Of a stretch of DNA of 23,791 bases, positions 1 through 7,818 are shown in pieces. The translations under genes were made by a program, and so were the position numbers. How positions within the stretch are numbered: the stretch's first letter is position 1; the number at the start of each line of letters is the position of its first letter. Location: assembly GCA_964392115.1 (NCBI GenBank), contig CAYMOU010000037.1, forward strand, positions 1-23,791. Direction: 5' to 3'. The notes under the pieces were generated by a model. It worked only from the letters and a program-made list of their open reading frames with translations. It ran no database searches and was not told the DNA's origin. Origin of the DNA: CAYXWM01 sp964392115. Its GTDB lineage: Bacteria > Bacillota > Clostridia > Lachnospirales > WRBF01.

Positions 1-67
1 ATACATTTTGTGTATTATTTACACAAGATTTGTCTTTGAAGACGCACTCTAGTATAATATATTCCCC

Positions 68-106
68 AACCGGAGGAGGCTGCTCATTGCTCTCCTCCGG
101 TTTTTT
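68..106 (+). terminator. Rho-independent terminator of an upstream gene
   Basis: The arms AACCGGAGGAG (68-78) and CTCCTCCGGTT (92-102) are perfect complements over 11 bp and are followed by a T run (101-106). The gene it ends lies outside the window. In related genomes frr or pyrH commonly precedes uppS, but that is inference. Confidence 0.9.
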
Positions 107-349
107 GTTTCCTACACGAAAATTTTAACTCACCTGTCTTTTAATCGGAAAATAAGGCTATAATTAAAAGACCGGTACAAAAACCTCGGGTGACAATTTT
201 GTTACCCATAATTTCTTCGGTCTGAATATTTAAGAAATTTAGAAAAAATATAGCATTTTCTTTAAATGTATAATATAATTTTACTTATCAAAGATTTTGT
301 AAGAAAATGAAATAAGCTAAGTAAGCGAATTTCTTGGAGGTCAAAGGTA
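107..349 (+). other. Noncoding region upstream of uppS with two competing stems
   Basis: No gene is visible. A perfect 10-bp inverted repeat pairs 136-145 (GTCTTTTAAT) with 163-172 (ATTAAAAGAC). A second structure pairs AGACCG (169-174) with CGGTCT (218-223) around an 8-bp hairpin at 188-207 (GGGTGACA/TGTTACCC, one G-U pair). Bases 169-172 belong to both outer stems, so the two cannot form together. A TATAAT at 269-274 lies nearer uppS but has no good -35. If transcription starts upstream of 136 the stems would be in the leader RNA, otherwise they are DNA dyads. Confidence 0.5.
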
Positions 350-1039
350 TTGGACATTCCACAACATGTAGGGATAATAATGGACGGCAACGGTCGTTGG
401 GCAAAGGCCAGGGGATTGGCAAAATCCTTCGGTCACAGAGCAGGCGGACAGGCACTGAAAAAACTGTTGCCACACGCAGATAAGTTGGGGATAAAGTATT
501 TGACGGTGTACGCCTTTTCCACCGAGAATTGGAGAAGACCACAAGATGAAGTTAAGTTTTTGATGGCCCTGTTGAAGGACTATTTAAGGCAATTTATCAA
601 AGAATCTCCCAAAAACGACATTAAAATCAGAATTATCGGCGATGTATCGCAATTAAACGAAGATTTGCAAAAAGAAATCAAGCATCTTACGGAAATTACA
701 GCCCATAAAACGGGTTTGAATTTAAACATAGCATTAAATTACGGCGGCAGAGACGAGCTTTTGCGTGGCATAAGAAAAATGCTTGAAAGCGGCGTATCTC
801 CCGAAAATATAAACGAAATGACAGTGCCGGACTTTTTGGATACCAAGGGTATTCCCGACCCCGACCTTATTATCAGAACCGCCGGGGAACGCAGACTGTC
901 CAACTTTTTGTTGTGGCAGGCGGCATATGCGGAGTTTTACTTTTGCAATAAGTTTTGGCCTGATTTTACTTCTCAAGACTTAATCGATGCTGTTGAGGAC
1001 TATTCTCAGAGGGAGCGTCGGTTTGGCGGACGAAAATAG
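350..1039 (+). CDS. uppS: Undecaprenyl diphosphate synthase (cis-prenyltransferase)
   Basis: Condenses isopentenyl diphosphate onto farnesyl diphosphate in cis to make C55-PP, the lipid carrier for peptidoglycan and other wall polymers; acts at the inner face of the membrane. The 229-residue protein has the family length. The catalytic loop MDGNGRWA lies at residues 11-18, with Asp12 as the pyrophosphate/Mg ligand. The C-terminal signature RTAGERRLSNFLLWQ, followed by AYAEFYF, carries the substrate-binding arginines. Translation starts at TTG (350) behind GGAGG (336-340); there is no ATG at the expected N-terminus. It is followed two bases later by cdsA and then dxr and rseP, the usual order in Firmicutes and proteobacteria. 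Confidence 0.97.
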   Translation: MDIPQHVGIIMDGNGRWAKARGLAKSFGHRAGGQALKKLLPHADKLGIKYLTVYAFSTENWRRPQDEVKFLMALLKDYLRQFIKESPKNDIKIRIIGDVSQLNEDLQKEIKHLTEITAHKTGLNLNIALNYGGRDELLRGIRKMLESGVSPENINEMTVPDFLDTKGIPDPDLIIRTAGERRLSNFLLWQAAYAEFYFCNKFWPDFTSQDLIDAVEDYSQRERRFGGRK

Positions 1040-1041
1040 GG

Positions 1042-1875
1042 GTGACGGACCGGATGGTCATGCGAATCATTTCAAGCATAATTGGCCTTCCTCTTTTGGT
1101 TTTTTTTATAACCGGTGGCAGCTATCTACTTTGGTTTATAATTTTGGTTGTGTCTCTTATGGGCATGGTTGAGTTTTATACAGCCGTGCAAAAAAAGCAC
1201 AAGTCTATACATTTTATAGGCTATTTATTTGCGGTGCTGTATTTTTACAGCCTTACTTTTCTGCAGTCTTATTATAATTCCGTTTATCTGTTGTTCTTTT
1301 CGCCGTTGTTTATAATAAGTTTGTTGTTGTTTTCAATATTTAATTTTAAGAACGTAAATATTTATGACTGTGCGGTTACTTTGCTGGGATTTTATTATAT
1401 TCCGGTGTTGTTGTCGTTTATTTGTCTTGTTCGTGACCATAATTACGGCGAATTTTTTGTGTGGTTGATTTTTATTTGTGCCTGGGGTTGCGATACCGGC
1501 GCTTACTTTGTGGGCATACTTTTCGGCAAGCATAAGCTGGCTCCCGACCTAAGCCCCAAAAAGACTATAGAGGGTGCCATAGGCGGCGTTGTTTTTGCAA
1601 CACTGTTTGCCTTTATTTTCGGCTTCACCATATCTACCATATTTAAACTCAATGAGGTTAATATTCCCTTGAGCTGTACCATAATAGGTTTGGTAGGCTC
1701 GGTTTTTGCTCAATTCGGCGATTTGGCGGCCTCAGCCATAAAACGTTACGCCAATATTAAGGACTTCGGAAAACTCATTCCCGGACACGGCGGTATTTTG
1801 GATAGATTCGACAGCATACTCCTAACCGCACCGGGTGTGTTTTTTGCCACTGTATTTTTGTTTGGCTTTAATTAA
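1042..1875 (+). CDS. cdsA: Phosphatidate cytidylyltransferase (CDP-diglyceride synthase)
   Basis: Makes CDP-diacylglycerol from CTP and phosphatidic acid, the branch point of phospholipid synthesis; an integral membrane enzyme. Most of the 277 residues form hydrophobic segments. The family signature is at about residues 231-257: SAIKRYANIKDFGKLIPGHG followed by GILDRFD, with the conserved Lys/Asp pair and HGG...DRxD. The start is uncertain. The GTG at 1042 sits right behind the uppS stop and overlaps the only G-rich stretch. ATG at 1054 or 1060 gives an N-terminus (M-x-x-R-I-I) more like other CdsA proteins, and AGGGG (1038-1042) would then serve as ribosome binding site. Translational coupling to uppS is likely. 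Confidence 0.95.
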   Translation: MTDRMVMRIISSIIGLPLLVFFITGGSYLLWFIILVVSLMGMVEFYTAVQKKHKSIHFIGYLFAVLYFYSLTFLQSYYNSVYLLFFSPLFIISLLLFSIFNFKNVNIYDCAVTLLGFYYIPVLLSFICLVRDHNYGEFFVWLIFICAWGCDTGAYFVGILFGKHKLAPDLSPKKTIEGAIGGVVFATLFAFIFGFTISTIFKLNEVNIPLSCTIIGLVGSVFAQFGDLAASAIKRYANIKDFGKLIPGHGGILDRFDSILLTAPGVFFATVFLFGFN

Positions 1876-1907
1876 TCTCCTACACACTACAAAACGAAGG
1901 ATATAAT

Positions 1908-3125
1908 ATGAGAAAAATTTCTGTATTGGGTTCCACCGGCTCCATAGGCACTCAAACCTTAACCGTAGCCAAGGATTTAGGCAATATACAAGTGACGGCC
2001 ATTACAGCCAACAGCAATTACAGACTGTTTGCGGAACAAATTAGGGAATTTAAACCCTTGCTGGCCGTACTCACAGACGATACCCACAAAGACGATTTTT
2101 TAAGGCTAACCGGAGATACGGAAACCCGAATTTTGTTTGGCAAAGACCATATACTCCAAGCGGCTACCCTACCGGAGACGGATACGGTAGTGAATGCTTT
2201 GGTGGGCAATATAGGCTTACTGCCCACTGTTTCTGCCATTCAAGCCGGCAAAGATGTTGCCTTGGCAAACAAAGAGGTATTGGTTACCGGCGGCAGTATT
2301 ATTATGCCTATGGCTAAGGAAAAAGGCGTAAAAATTCTACCTGTAGACAGCGAGCATTCCGCAATTTTTCAGTGCTTGCAAGGCAACGAAGGCAACCGCA
2401 TAAATAAAATTTTTTTGACCGCTTCCGGCGGCCCTTTCTTGAATTTCACAAGGGCTGATTTGGAAAAAGTCACCCCGGAAGACGCCTTAAAACATCCAAA
2501 CTGGACCATGGGCAGCAAAATTACCATAGACAGTGCTACCCTAATGAACAAAGGTCTGGAACTTATAGAGGCTCATTGGTTGTTCGGAGTTAATCCCGAC
2601 GATATTACCGTGGTTATACATCCGCAAAGCATTATTCACTCCATGGTAGAGTATGCAGACGGTGCGGTTATGGCTCAATTGGGAGTACCGGATATGAAAG
2701 TACCCATACAATACGCTTTAACCTATCCCAAAAGGTTGGACAACCCTTATCCCACGTTGAATTTTTTTGAACAGAACTCGCTCACCTTCTACCAACCGGA
2801 TTATGAGTTGTTTTCCTGCTTAAAACTTGCAATTCAAGCCATAAAAACCGGCGGAATAATGCCCACGGTGTTAAACGCCGCCAACGAAATAGCCGTTTCT
2901 CGATTTTTAAGCAAAGATATTGCCTTTCTTGACATACCTGTATTAATAGAACAGACTATGCTTGCATATACTTCAAAGAAACCTTTACCAAACGCAACTG
3001 AAACAATACAAGAGAAAAAAATCTGCTCGGAACAAGCAAAGCATTCCCTGTCCTTACAGGATATTTTATTTGCCGATACTTGGAGCAGAGAATTTGCGAA
3101 AAACTACAGCTTTTCTAAAGCATAA
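1908..3125 (+). CDS. dxr: 1-deoxy-D-xylulose-5-phosphate reductoisomerase
   Basis: Second enzyme of the MEP pathway: converts DXP to 2-C-methyl-D-erythritol 4-phosphate with NADPH and a divalent metal; target of fosmidomycin. Visible signatures are the nucleotide-binding GSTGSIG (8-14), ALANKEVLVTGG (about 118-129), PVDSEHS with metal ligands Asp147 and Glu149, TASGGPF, the loop HPNWTMGSKITIDSATLMNK (196-215) and GLELIEAHW with Glu218. HPQSIIHSMVEYADG (238-252) is also intact. At 405 residues it is slightly long because of a poorly conserved C-terminal tail (about 360-405) rich in Lys, Ser and Gln. GAAGGA (1896-1901) precedes ATG 1908 by 6 bases. Its product pathway supplies substrate for UppS in the same operon. 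Confidence 0.97.
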   Translation: MRKISVLGSTGSIGTQTLTVAKDLGNIQVTAITANSNYRLFAEQIREFKPLLAVLTDDTHKDDFLRLTGDTETRILFGKDHILQAATLPETDTVVNALVGNIGLLPTVSAIQAGKDVALANKEVLVTGGSIIMPMAKEKGVKILPVDSEHSAIFQCLQGNEGNRINKIFLTASGGPFLNFTRADLEKVTPEDALKHPNWTMGSKITIDSATLMNKGLELIEAHWLFGVNPDDITVVIHPQSIIHSMVEYADGAVMAQLGVPDMKVPIQYALTYPKRLDNPYPTLNFFEQNSLTFYQPDYELFSCLKLAIQAIKTGGIMPTVLNAANEIAVSRFLSKDIAFLDIPVLIEQTMLAYTSKKPLPNATETIQEKKICSEQAKHSLSLQDILFADTWSREFAKNYSFSKA

Positions 3126-3175
3126 ACAAATGATAAATACATCAGACGGATTAAAATAAAAAGGAGGATGATTGA

Positions 3176-4261
3176 TTGTCGATTATTGTAACTTTAATTA
3201 TTCTCGGAATAATTATAATGATACATGAATGGGGACATTACTATGCCGCCGTTAAATGCGGCATTCTGGTAGAGGAATTTGCCATGGGCATGGGGCCTAA
3301 GCTGTTTTCCTTTAAAAAAGGTGATACGGTGTTTTCCCTGCGGCTGTTTCCCATAGGCGGTTTTTGCAAATTGTATGGCGATGAGGAAGACAACAGTGAC
3401 CCACGTGCTTTTAACAATAAACCGGTGTCTAGGCGTATTATTGTTATAGTTGCCGGTGCGTTGATGAACTTTGTATTGGCTTTGGTGCTGCTAACCGTCT
3501 TTGCCGGTATGAACCGCATGGCTTTACCGGAAATAAAAACCCTGATAAAGGGCAGCCCTGCGGAAAGTGTGGGGCTTATGCCTGACGACATTATTAAAAA
3601 GGTTAATTCCACAAGGATAAATACCTATGAGGATTTTGCCTTTGAAATGTCTGAATACAAAACCGGTTCCGTCAAGCTGGAGCTTGAGAGAAACGGAGAA
3701 CGTATCCTGAAAGATATTACTCCCTATAAAACACAAGACGGCAGAAATGCCATAGGCATAGAATGCAAGATTAAAGAGCCTTTGTTTTCCGATGTTCCTG
3801 CCGGCACACCCAAGGTTAATATTATAGACGTTATAGTAAACGGTTTTTGGCAACTGCTGTTCTGGATAAAAACGTCGTTGATTATGGTGTTTAGGTTGCT
3901 GACATTCAGAGTTAATTTCAGCGATATATCGGGGCTTATCGGCATGGGAGTTGTAATAGACAAAACTCTGGATGCTTCTATGGGTGCCGGAGCGGTAACA
4001 GCCGTCAATATTTTCAATGCAATAAAGAGCATGGTGTTTATCACCGCCGTAATTTGCACAAACGTAGGCGTATTGAACCTTTTACCCTTACCGGCCTTGG
4101 ACGGCGGAAGATTGCTGTTCCTTACGGTTGAAGGTATACGCAAAAAACCCATACCTACTTCAATAGAAGGGCGTATTCATTTGGTGGGCTTTGCCTTGCT
4201 GATTGTTTTGGCTATATGCGTTGCATATTTTGATATTACCAAGTTGTTTAATCTAACGTGA
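3176..4261 (+). CDS. rseP: Site-2 intramembrane zinc metalloprotease RseP/RasP
   Basis: Membrane-embedded protease that cuts anti-sigma factors and signal-peptide remnants. The first transmembrane helix carries HEWGH (17-21; zinc ligands His17 and His21, catalytic Glu18). FPIGGFCKLYG follows at 58-68. One PDZ domain is at about 117-190 with the carboxylate-binding region around SPAESVGLMPDDII. The last helices carry NLLPLPALDGG (301-311), in which Asp309 is the third zinc ligand. The single PDZ domain and 361 residues match Gram-positive RasP rather than the two-PDZ E. coli protein. The start is TTG 3176, eight bases after a perfect AGGAGG (3162-3167). It closes the uppS-cdsA-dxr-rseP operon. 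Confidence 0.95.
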   Translation: MSIIVTLIILGIIIMIHEWGHYYAAVKCGILVEEFAMGMGPKLFSFKKGDTVFSLRLFPIGGFCKLYGDEEDNSDPRAFNNKPVSRRIIVIVAGALMNFVLALVLLTVFAGMNRMALPEIKTLIKGSPAESVGLMPDDIIKKVNSTRINTYEDFAFEMSEYKTGSVKLELERNGERILKDITPYKTQDGRNAIGIECKIKEPLFSDVPAGTPKVNIIDVIVNGFWQLLFWIKTSLIMVFRLLTFRVNFSDISGLIGMGVVIDKTLDASMGAGAVTAVNIFNAIKSMVFITAVICTNVGVLNLLPLPALDGGRLLFLTVEGIRKKPIPTSIEGRIHLVGFALLIVLAICVAYFDITKLFNLT

Positions 4262-4275
4262 ATTTTGCATAATTG

Positions 4276-4304
4276 ATAATCCACCGGTCTTTCCGGTGGA
4301 TTAT
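4276..4304 (+). terminator. Perfect 12-bp hairpin between rseP and purH, no U tract
   Basis: ATAATCCACCGG (4276-4287) and CCGGTGGATTAT (4293-4304) pair perfectly around a 5-base loop. Neither strand shows a T run after the stem, so it may slow polymerase, stabilise the rseP mRNA 3' end or bind a protein rather than act as a standard terminator. Confidence 0.5.
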
Positions 4305-4345
4305 ATCCCAGGACAAGCTGATTAATTTTAACAGGAGGAAACAAC

Positions 4346-5908
4346 ATGAAAAGAGCCTTGATTTCTGTATCCGACAAAACCGGTATTGCCCAACTTTCCC
4401 AAGCCCTTTCCGCTATGGGTTATGAAATAATCTCCACCGGAGGAACCAAGTCTTACCTTGAGGACTGCGGTTTGAGAGTAACCGGCGTAACCGAAATGAC
4501 CGGCTTTCCGGAGTGTCTGAGCGGCAGAGTAAAAACCCTGCACCCAAAAATTTTCGGCGGCATTTTAGCCCTGAGAGACAATGAACAGCACCTTCAACAA
4601 ATGGAAGAACACAAATTAAGAAATATAGATTTGGTAATAGTAAATTTATATCCCTTTAAAGAAACCGTCCTCAAAGAAAATTCCACTCACGAAGAAATTA
4701 TCGAAAATATAGATATAGGCGGGCCTTCCATGATTCGTGCCGCCGCAAAAAATCATAAATTTGTTGCTGTGCTTACGGATACCGCTGACTACGAAAAGAT
4801 AGCAAGCGAGCTTAAAGAAAGCGGCCAAATCTCATTAAAAACCAAAGAATACTTGGCGGCAAAAGCCTTTATGCATACGGCTCATTACGATGCGCTCATA
4901 GCCGAATACTTCCAAAACACTTTAAATATGCCCACCTTGCCGGATACCCTTACGTTTACATACGAAAAGGTTCAAGATATGCGTTACGGGGAAAATCCTC
5001 ACCAGCCGGCGGCCTTCTATCGTAAAATCCAAAAAACAGGAGACACCCTTGCAGATGCGGTACAATTGCACGGCAAAGAACTGTCTTACAATAACATTAA
5101 CGATACCAACGGGGCTTTGGAATTATTGAGAGAATTTAACGAACCCACCGTTGTAGCCGTAAAACACGCCTGTCCCTGTGGCGTAGGCAGCGGAGCATCC
5201 ATACTTGAAGCTTACAAAAAAGCCTACCAATCCGACCCTATTTCTATCTTCGGCGGAATAGTGGTTGCAAACGGCAGCATAGACGCTCAAACAGCAGAAG
5301 AAATAAACAAAACCTTCATTGAAATAGTATTGGCTCCCGAGTTTACCGAAGAAGCCCTTGAAATTCTTACCCAAAAGAAAAACATAAGAATACTTCGTTT
5401 AAATATTACTCAACCCAAAACCGCCATACTTGATATGAAAACAGTTTCCGGCGGATTGCTGGCACAACATTCGGACAAGCTTCTTTTAAACGGAACAACA
5501 AAGGTGGAAGACTTAAAGGCTGTAACCCTTCGCAAACCCACTGCGGAAGAAATGAAGGATATGCTTTTCGGCTACAAGTTGGTTAAACACATTAAATCCA
5601 ACGGTATCTGCATAGTTAAAAACAATCAATCCGTAGGCATAGGCACCGGACAGGTTAACAGGTTTTGGGCTTGCCAACAAGCCATTTCTCACGGCTTGGA
5701 AATTTTGGGACAAGAATACCTAACCGGTGCGGTTTTGGCATCTGACGCTTTCTTTCCCTTTGACGACTGCATAGAAGAAGCCGCAAAGGCAGGTATTACA
5801 GCCATTATCCAACCGGGTGGTTCCGTGCGAGATGCAGAATCCATAGCCGCTTGCGATAAATACGGCATTTCCATGGTATTCACCGGAATGCGCCATTTCC
5901 GTCATTAA
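4346..5908 (+). CDS. purH: Bifunctional AICAR transformylase / IMP cyclohydrolase
   Basis: Catalyses the last two steps of de novo IMP synthesis: transfer of a formyl group from 10-formyl-THF to AICAR, then ring closure. The N-terminal cyclohydrolase (MGS-like) domain, about residues 1-130, shows STGGTKSYLEDCG and GRVKTLHPKIFGGIL. The transformylase domain has MRYGENPHQPAAFY, the KHACPCGVGSG catalytic Lys-His segment, FGGIVVAN, and the C-terminal SDAFFPFDDCIEEAA, IIQPGGSVRD and MVFTGMRHFRH. All 520 residues are intact and of normal length. AGGAGG (4333-4338) is 7 bases before ATG 4346. It stands alone, with no other purine genes beside it, so it is probably a separate unit from the usual pur operon. 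Confidence 0.97.
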   Translation: MKRALISVSDKTGIAQLSQALSAMGYEIISTGGTKSYLEDCGLRVTGVTEMTGFPECLSGRVKTLHPKIFGGILALRDNEQHLQQMEEHKLRNIDLVIVNLYPFKETVLKENSTHEEIIENIDIGGPSMIRAAAKNHKFVAVLTDTADYEKIASELKESGQISLKTKEYLAAKAFMHTAHYDALIAEYFQNTLNMPTLPDTLTFTYEKVQDMRYGENPHQPAAFYRKIQKTGDTLADAVQLHGKELSYNNINDTNGALELLREFNEPTVVAVKHACPCGVGSGASILEAYKKAYQSDPISIFGGIVVANGSIDAQTAEEINKTFIEIVLAPEFTEEALEILTQKKNIRILRLNITQPKTAILDMKTVSGGLLAQHSDKLLLNGTTKVEDLKAVTLRKPTAEEMKDMLFGYKLVKHIKSNGICIVKNNQSVGIGTGQVNRFWACQQAISHGLEILGQEYLTGAVLASDAFFPFDDCIEEAAKAGITAIIQPGGSVRDAESIAACDKYGISMVFTGMRHFRH

Positions 5909-6011
5909 AATTATAGTAAGGCTCGAATTTTCAATAATTTCCGGCTTTTAAATATTGCACTTTTATGCATATTTTCATAGAATATAGTACCGGCCCGGAT
6001 AAACGTTACTA

Positions 6012-6060
6012 ATTAAAGGCAACTTCGCCTTAATGGCGAGTTTGCCTTTAATTTCGTGTT
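6012..6060 (+). terminator. Long hairpin terminator after purH
   Basis: The arms 6012-6029 and 6035-6052 form an 18-position stem with two adjacent mismatches around the loop TTAAT, followed by the T-rich TTCGTGTTT. The outer arms are ATTAAAGGCAA and TTTGCCTTTAAT. It lies about 100 bases downstream of the purH stop, with no gene between; the stretch 5909-6011 shows nothing else clear. Confidence 0.75.
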
Positions 6061-6100
6061 TGTCACAAAGTTTGTCCGCAAGGGTACGTTTGGGTTAATA

Positions 6101-6160
6101 ATTGGATTAGTGCAGGTAATGCGTTAAGTTAATGGCATTGCCGAAAGCCGGAAAACCAAT
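6101..6160 (+). promoter_or_regulatory. Possible structured leader of glmM
   Basis: Before the glmM ribosome binding site, ATTGG (6101-6105) can pair with CCAAT (6156-6160). This encloses a stem GGTAATGC (6115-6122) / GCATTGCC (6135-6142) with one T-G pair, and then GAAAGCCGGAAAA. The shape, a closing stem with an inner helix and a purine-rich strand, suggests an RNA element but matches no riboswitch class I know. No glmS-type ribozyme core is present. Confidence 0.3.
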
Positions 6161-6179
6161 CAGTAAAGGGGAATAACTT

Positions 6180-7532
6180 ATGGGAAAGATGTTTGGTACC
6201 GATGGTGTTCGAGGAGTTGCGAATAAGGAACTTACACCTAATTTAGCTTACGAAATCGGTCAAGCCGGAACATACGTATTGTCAAAATCAAAGGGGCATT
6301 CCCCGAAAATTATAGTGGGTGCCGATACACGCATTTCGGGCGATATGCTGGAATCGGCCATAACCGCCGGAATTTGCTCTATGGGCGGCAACGTTTACAG
6401 CGCCGGGATTATTCCCACGCCGGCCATAGCATATTTAATACGAAAGTACGGGTTCGATGCAGGAATTATGATTTCCGCCTCACATAACCCTTTCGGAGAC
6501 AACGGCATAAAAATATTCAATTCCGAAGGCTATAAATTGCCGGACAGTGTTGAAGATGAAATAGAAAACCTTATTTCAAACGACTTGGCTAAACTCGACA
6601 AACCCACCGGAGAAAAAGTAGGCATAAAAGCACCCATGGATTCAGCCTTGGACGATTATATAGACTTTTTGGCTTCCGTTTTCGAAGGTAAGGATTTAAG
6701 CGGCCTTAAAGTTGCTCTGGATTGCGCCAACGGTGCAACCTTTCAAGCGGCACCGCTGATTTTTCAACGCCTGGGTGCAGAAGTATACGTTATTAACAAC
6801 GAGCCTAACGGAGTTAATATTAACTTAAACTGCGGCTCCACACATATGGACGGCTTAATGGCATTTATGCAAGAAAATCGCTGTGATGCCGGTTTTGCCT
6901 TTGACGGCGATGGCGACAGATGTCTTGTGTTGGATTCAAACGCCACAAAAATCGACGGCGACCAAATAATGTCTGTCTGCGGCAATTATCTGAAAGAACA
7001 AGGCAAGTTAAAGAAAGACACCATAGTGGCTACGGTTATGAGCAACTTGGGTCTGTTTATTATGGCGGAGAAAAACGGTATTAAAATAGAAAAAACTGAT
7101 GTAGGCGACCGTTATGTTTTGGAACGTATGCTTCAAGGCGGTTATTCTTTTGGCGGAGAACAGTCCGGCCATATAATTTTCTTGGAACATAACACCACCG
7201 GCGATGGAATCCTTACAGCCTTGCAAACCGCCTTTATTATTAAAGACACCGGAAAAAGCCTTGACCGTTTGAACGTACTTATGGAGGTTTTGCCGCAAGT
7301 ATTAATAAATGCCAAGGTGGACAACTCCAAGAAAAACGACTATCTGTCAAACCCGGTAATTGCAGAGGAAATCAAGGCGCTGGAAGAACGCTTTGCAGGC
7401 AACGGAAGGGTGTTAATTCGTCCTTCCGGCACCGAGCCTTTTGTCCGTGTAATGATAGAGGGCAAGGACAAAGCAGTGCTTCAAACAGAGGCCGAAAGAA
7501 TGGTTAAGATAGTAGAAGAACAATTGAAATAG
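6180..7532 (+). CDS. glmM: Phosphoglucosamine mutase
   Basis: Interconverts glucosamine-6-phosphate and glucosamine-1-phosphate, supplying UDP-GlcNAc for peptidoglycan. The 450-residue alpha-D-phosphohexomutase has MFGTDGVRG at 4-12. The phosphoserine loop ISASHNPFGDNGIK has Ser101 as the phosphorylated residue, and the Mg loop is DGDGDR (242-247). GGEQSGH is the sugar-binding loop and RPSGTEP (414-420) the phosphate-binding loop. MFGTDG and the single-residue spacing of SASHNP mark GlmM rather than a phosphoglucomutase. AAAGGGG (6165-6171) precedes ATG 6180 by 8 bases. In many Firmicutes glmM follows cdaA-cdaR (c-di-AMP synthesis); here it follows purH and is probably transcribed alone. Confidence 0.97.
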   Translation: MGKMFGTDGVRGVANKELTPNLAYEIGQAGTYVLSKSKGHSPKIIVGADTRISGDMLESAITAGICSMGGNVYSAGIIPTPAIAYLIRKYGFDAGIMISASHNPFGDNGIKIFNSEGYKLPDSVEDEIENLISNDLAKLDKPTGEKVGIKAPMDSALDDYIDFLASVFEGKDLSGLKVALDCANGATFQAAPLIFQRLGAEVYVINNEPNGVNINLNCGSTHMDGLMAFMQENRCDAGFAFDGDGDRCLVLDSNATKIDGDQIMSVCGNYLKEQGKLKKDTIVATVMSNLGLFIMAEKNGIKIEKTDVGDRYVLERMLQGGYSFGGEQSGHIIFLEHNTTGDGILTALQTAFIIKDTGKSLDRLNVLMEVLPQVLINAKVDNSKKNDYLSNPVIAEEIKALEERFAGNGRVLIRPSGTEPFVRVMIEGKDKAVLQTEAERMVKIVEEQLK

Positions 7533-7680
7533 AAGGATTAAGTATATCTTTTTATGTTCCCTTACCGGTAAAGTTGCTACAGTTCTTGTATATTAAATTT
7601 CCAAGATGAATAATTTTTCTGGATTTTTTCCGGGATTTAATGTACAATATAATGACTGTCAATATCCCCTTGAAAAGTTT

Positions 7681-7717
7681 GGGAGAGAAAACAGCCTTTG
7701 TTTTCCTCCCTTTACTT
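7681..7717 (+). terminator. Hairpin terminator after glmM (GGGAGAAAAC family)
   Basis: GGGAG plus GAAAACA (7681-7693, one bulged A at 7686) pairs with TGTTTTC plus CTCCC (7699-7710), followed by TTTACTT. It resembles the hairpins at 18374-18420 and 21198-21239. A TATAAT at 7648-7653 lies just upstream but has only a T-rich -35. Confidence 0.7.
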
Positions 7718-7751
7718 ACCGAATAAAATAAACAGGGCATATGAATAAGAG

Positions 7752-7789
7752 TAATACCAATCCAAAATATATCACAAGGGTTGGTATAA
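7752..7789. repeat. Inverted repeat upstream of mtnN
   Basis: TAATACCAATCC (7752-7763) and GGGTTGGTATAA (7778-7789) are complementary at 10 of 12 positions with a 14-base spacer. The motif GATTGGTAT recurs in other gaps (13971 and 15532 regions). It could be an operator for mtnN or a short interspersed element. Confidence 0.45.
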
Positions 7790-7818
7790 CAAAGGATATA
7801 CTTATTTCGGAGGTTACC

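Noticed and set aside
269..274. TATAAT as the uppS promoter
   Set aside because: No acceptable -35 at 16-18 bases; kept only as a note.
4276..4304. ZTP or purine riboswitch in front of purH
   Set aside because: Only a single simple hairpin is present, without the conserved joining sequences of either class.
6087..6098. CGTTTGGGTTAA shared (inverted) with 19806-19817
   Set aside because: A 12-base match is expected many times by chance in about 24 kb, and the flanks do not align.
7741..7818. 26-residue N-terminal extension of MtnN
   Set aside because: Not conserved, no ribosome binding site, and it overlaps an inverted repeat; GGAGG and the family start support 7819.
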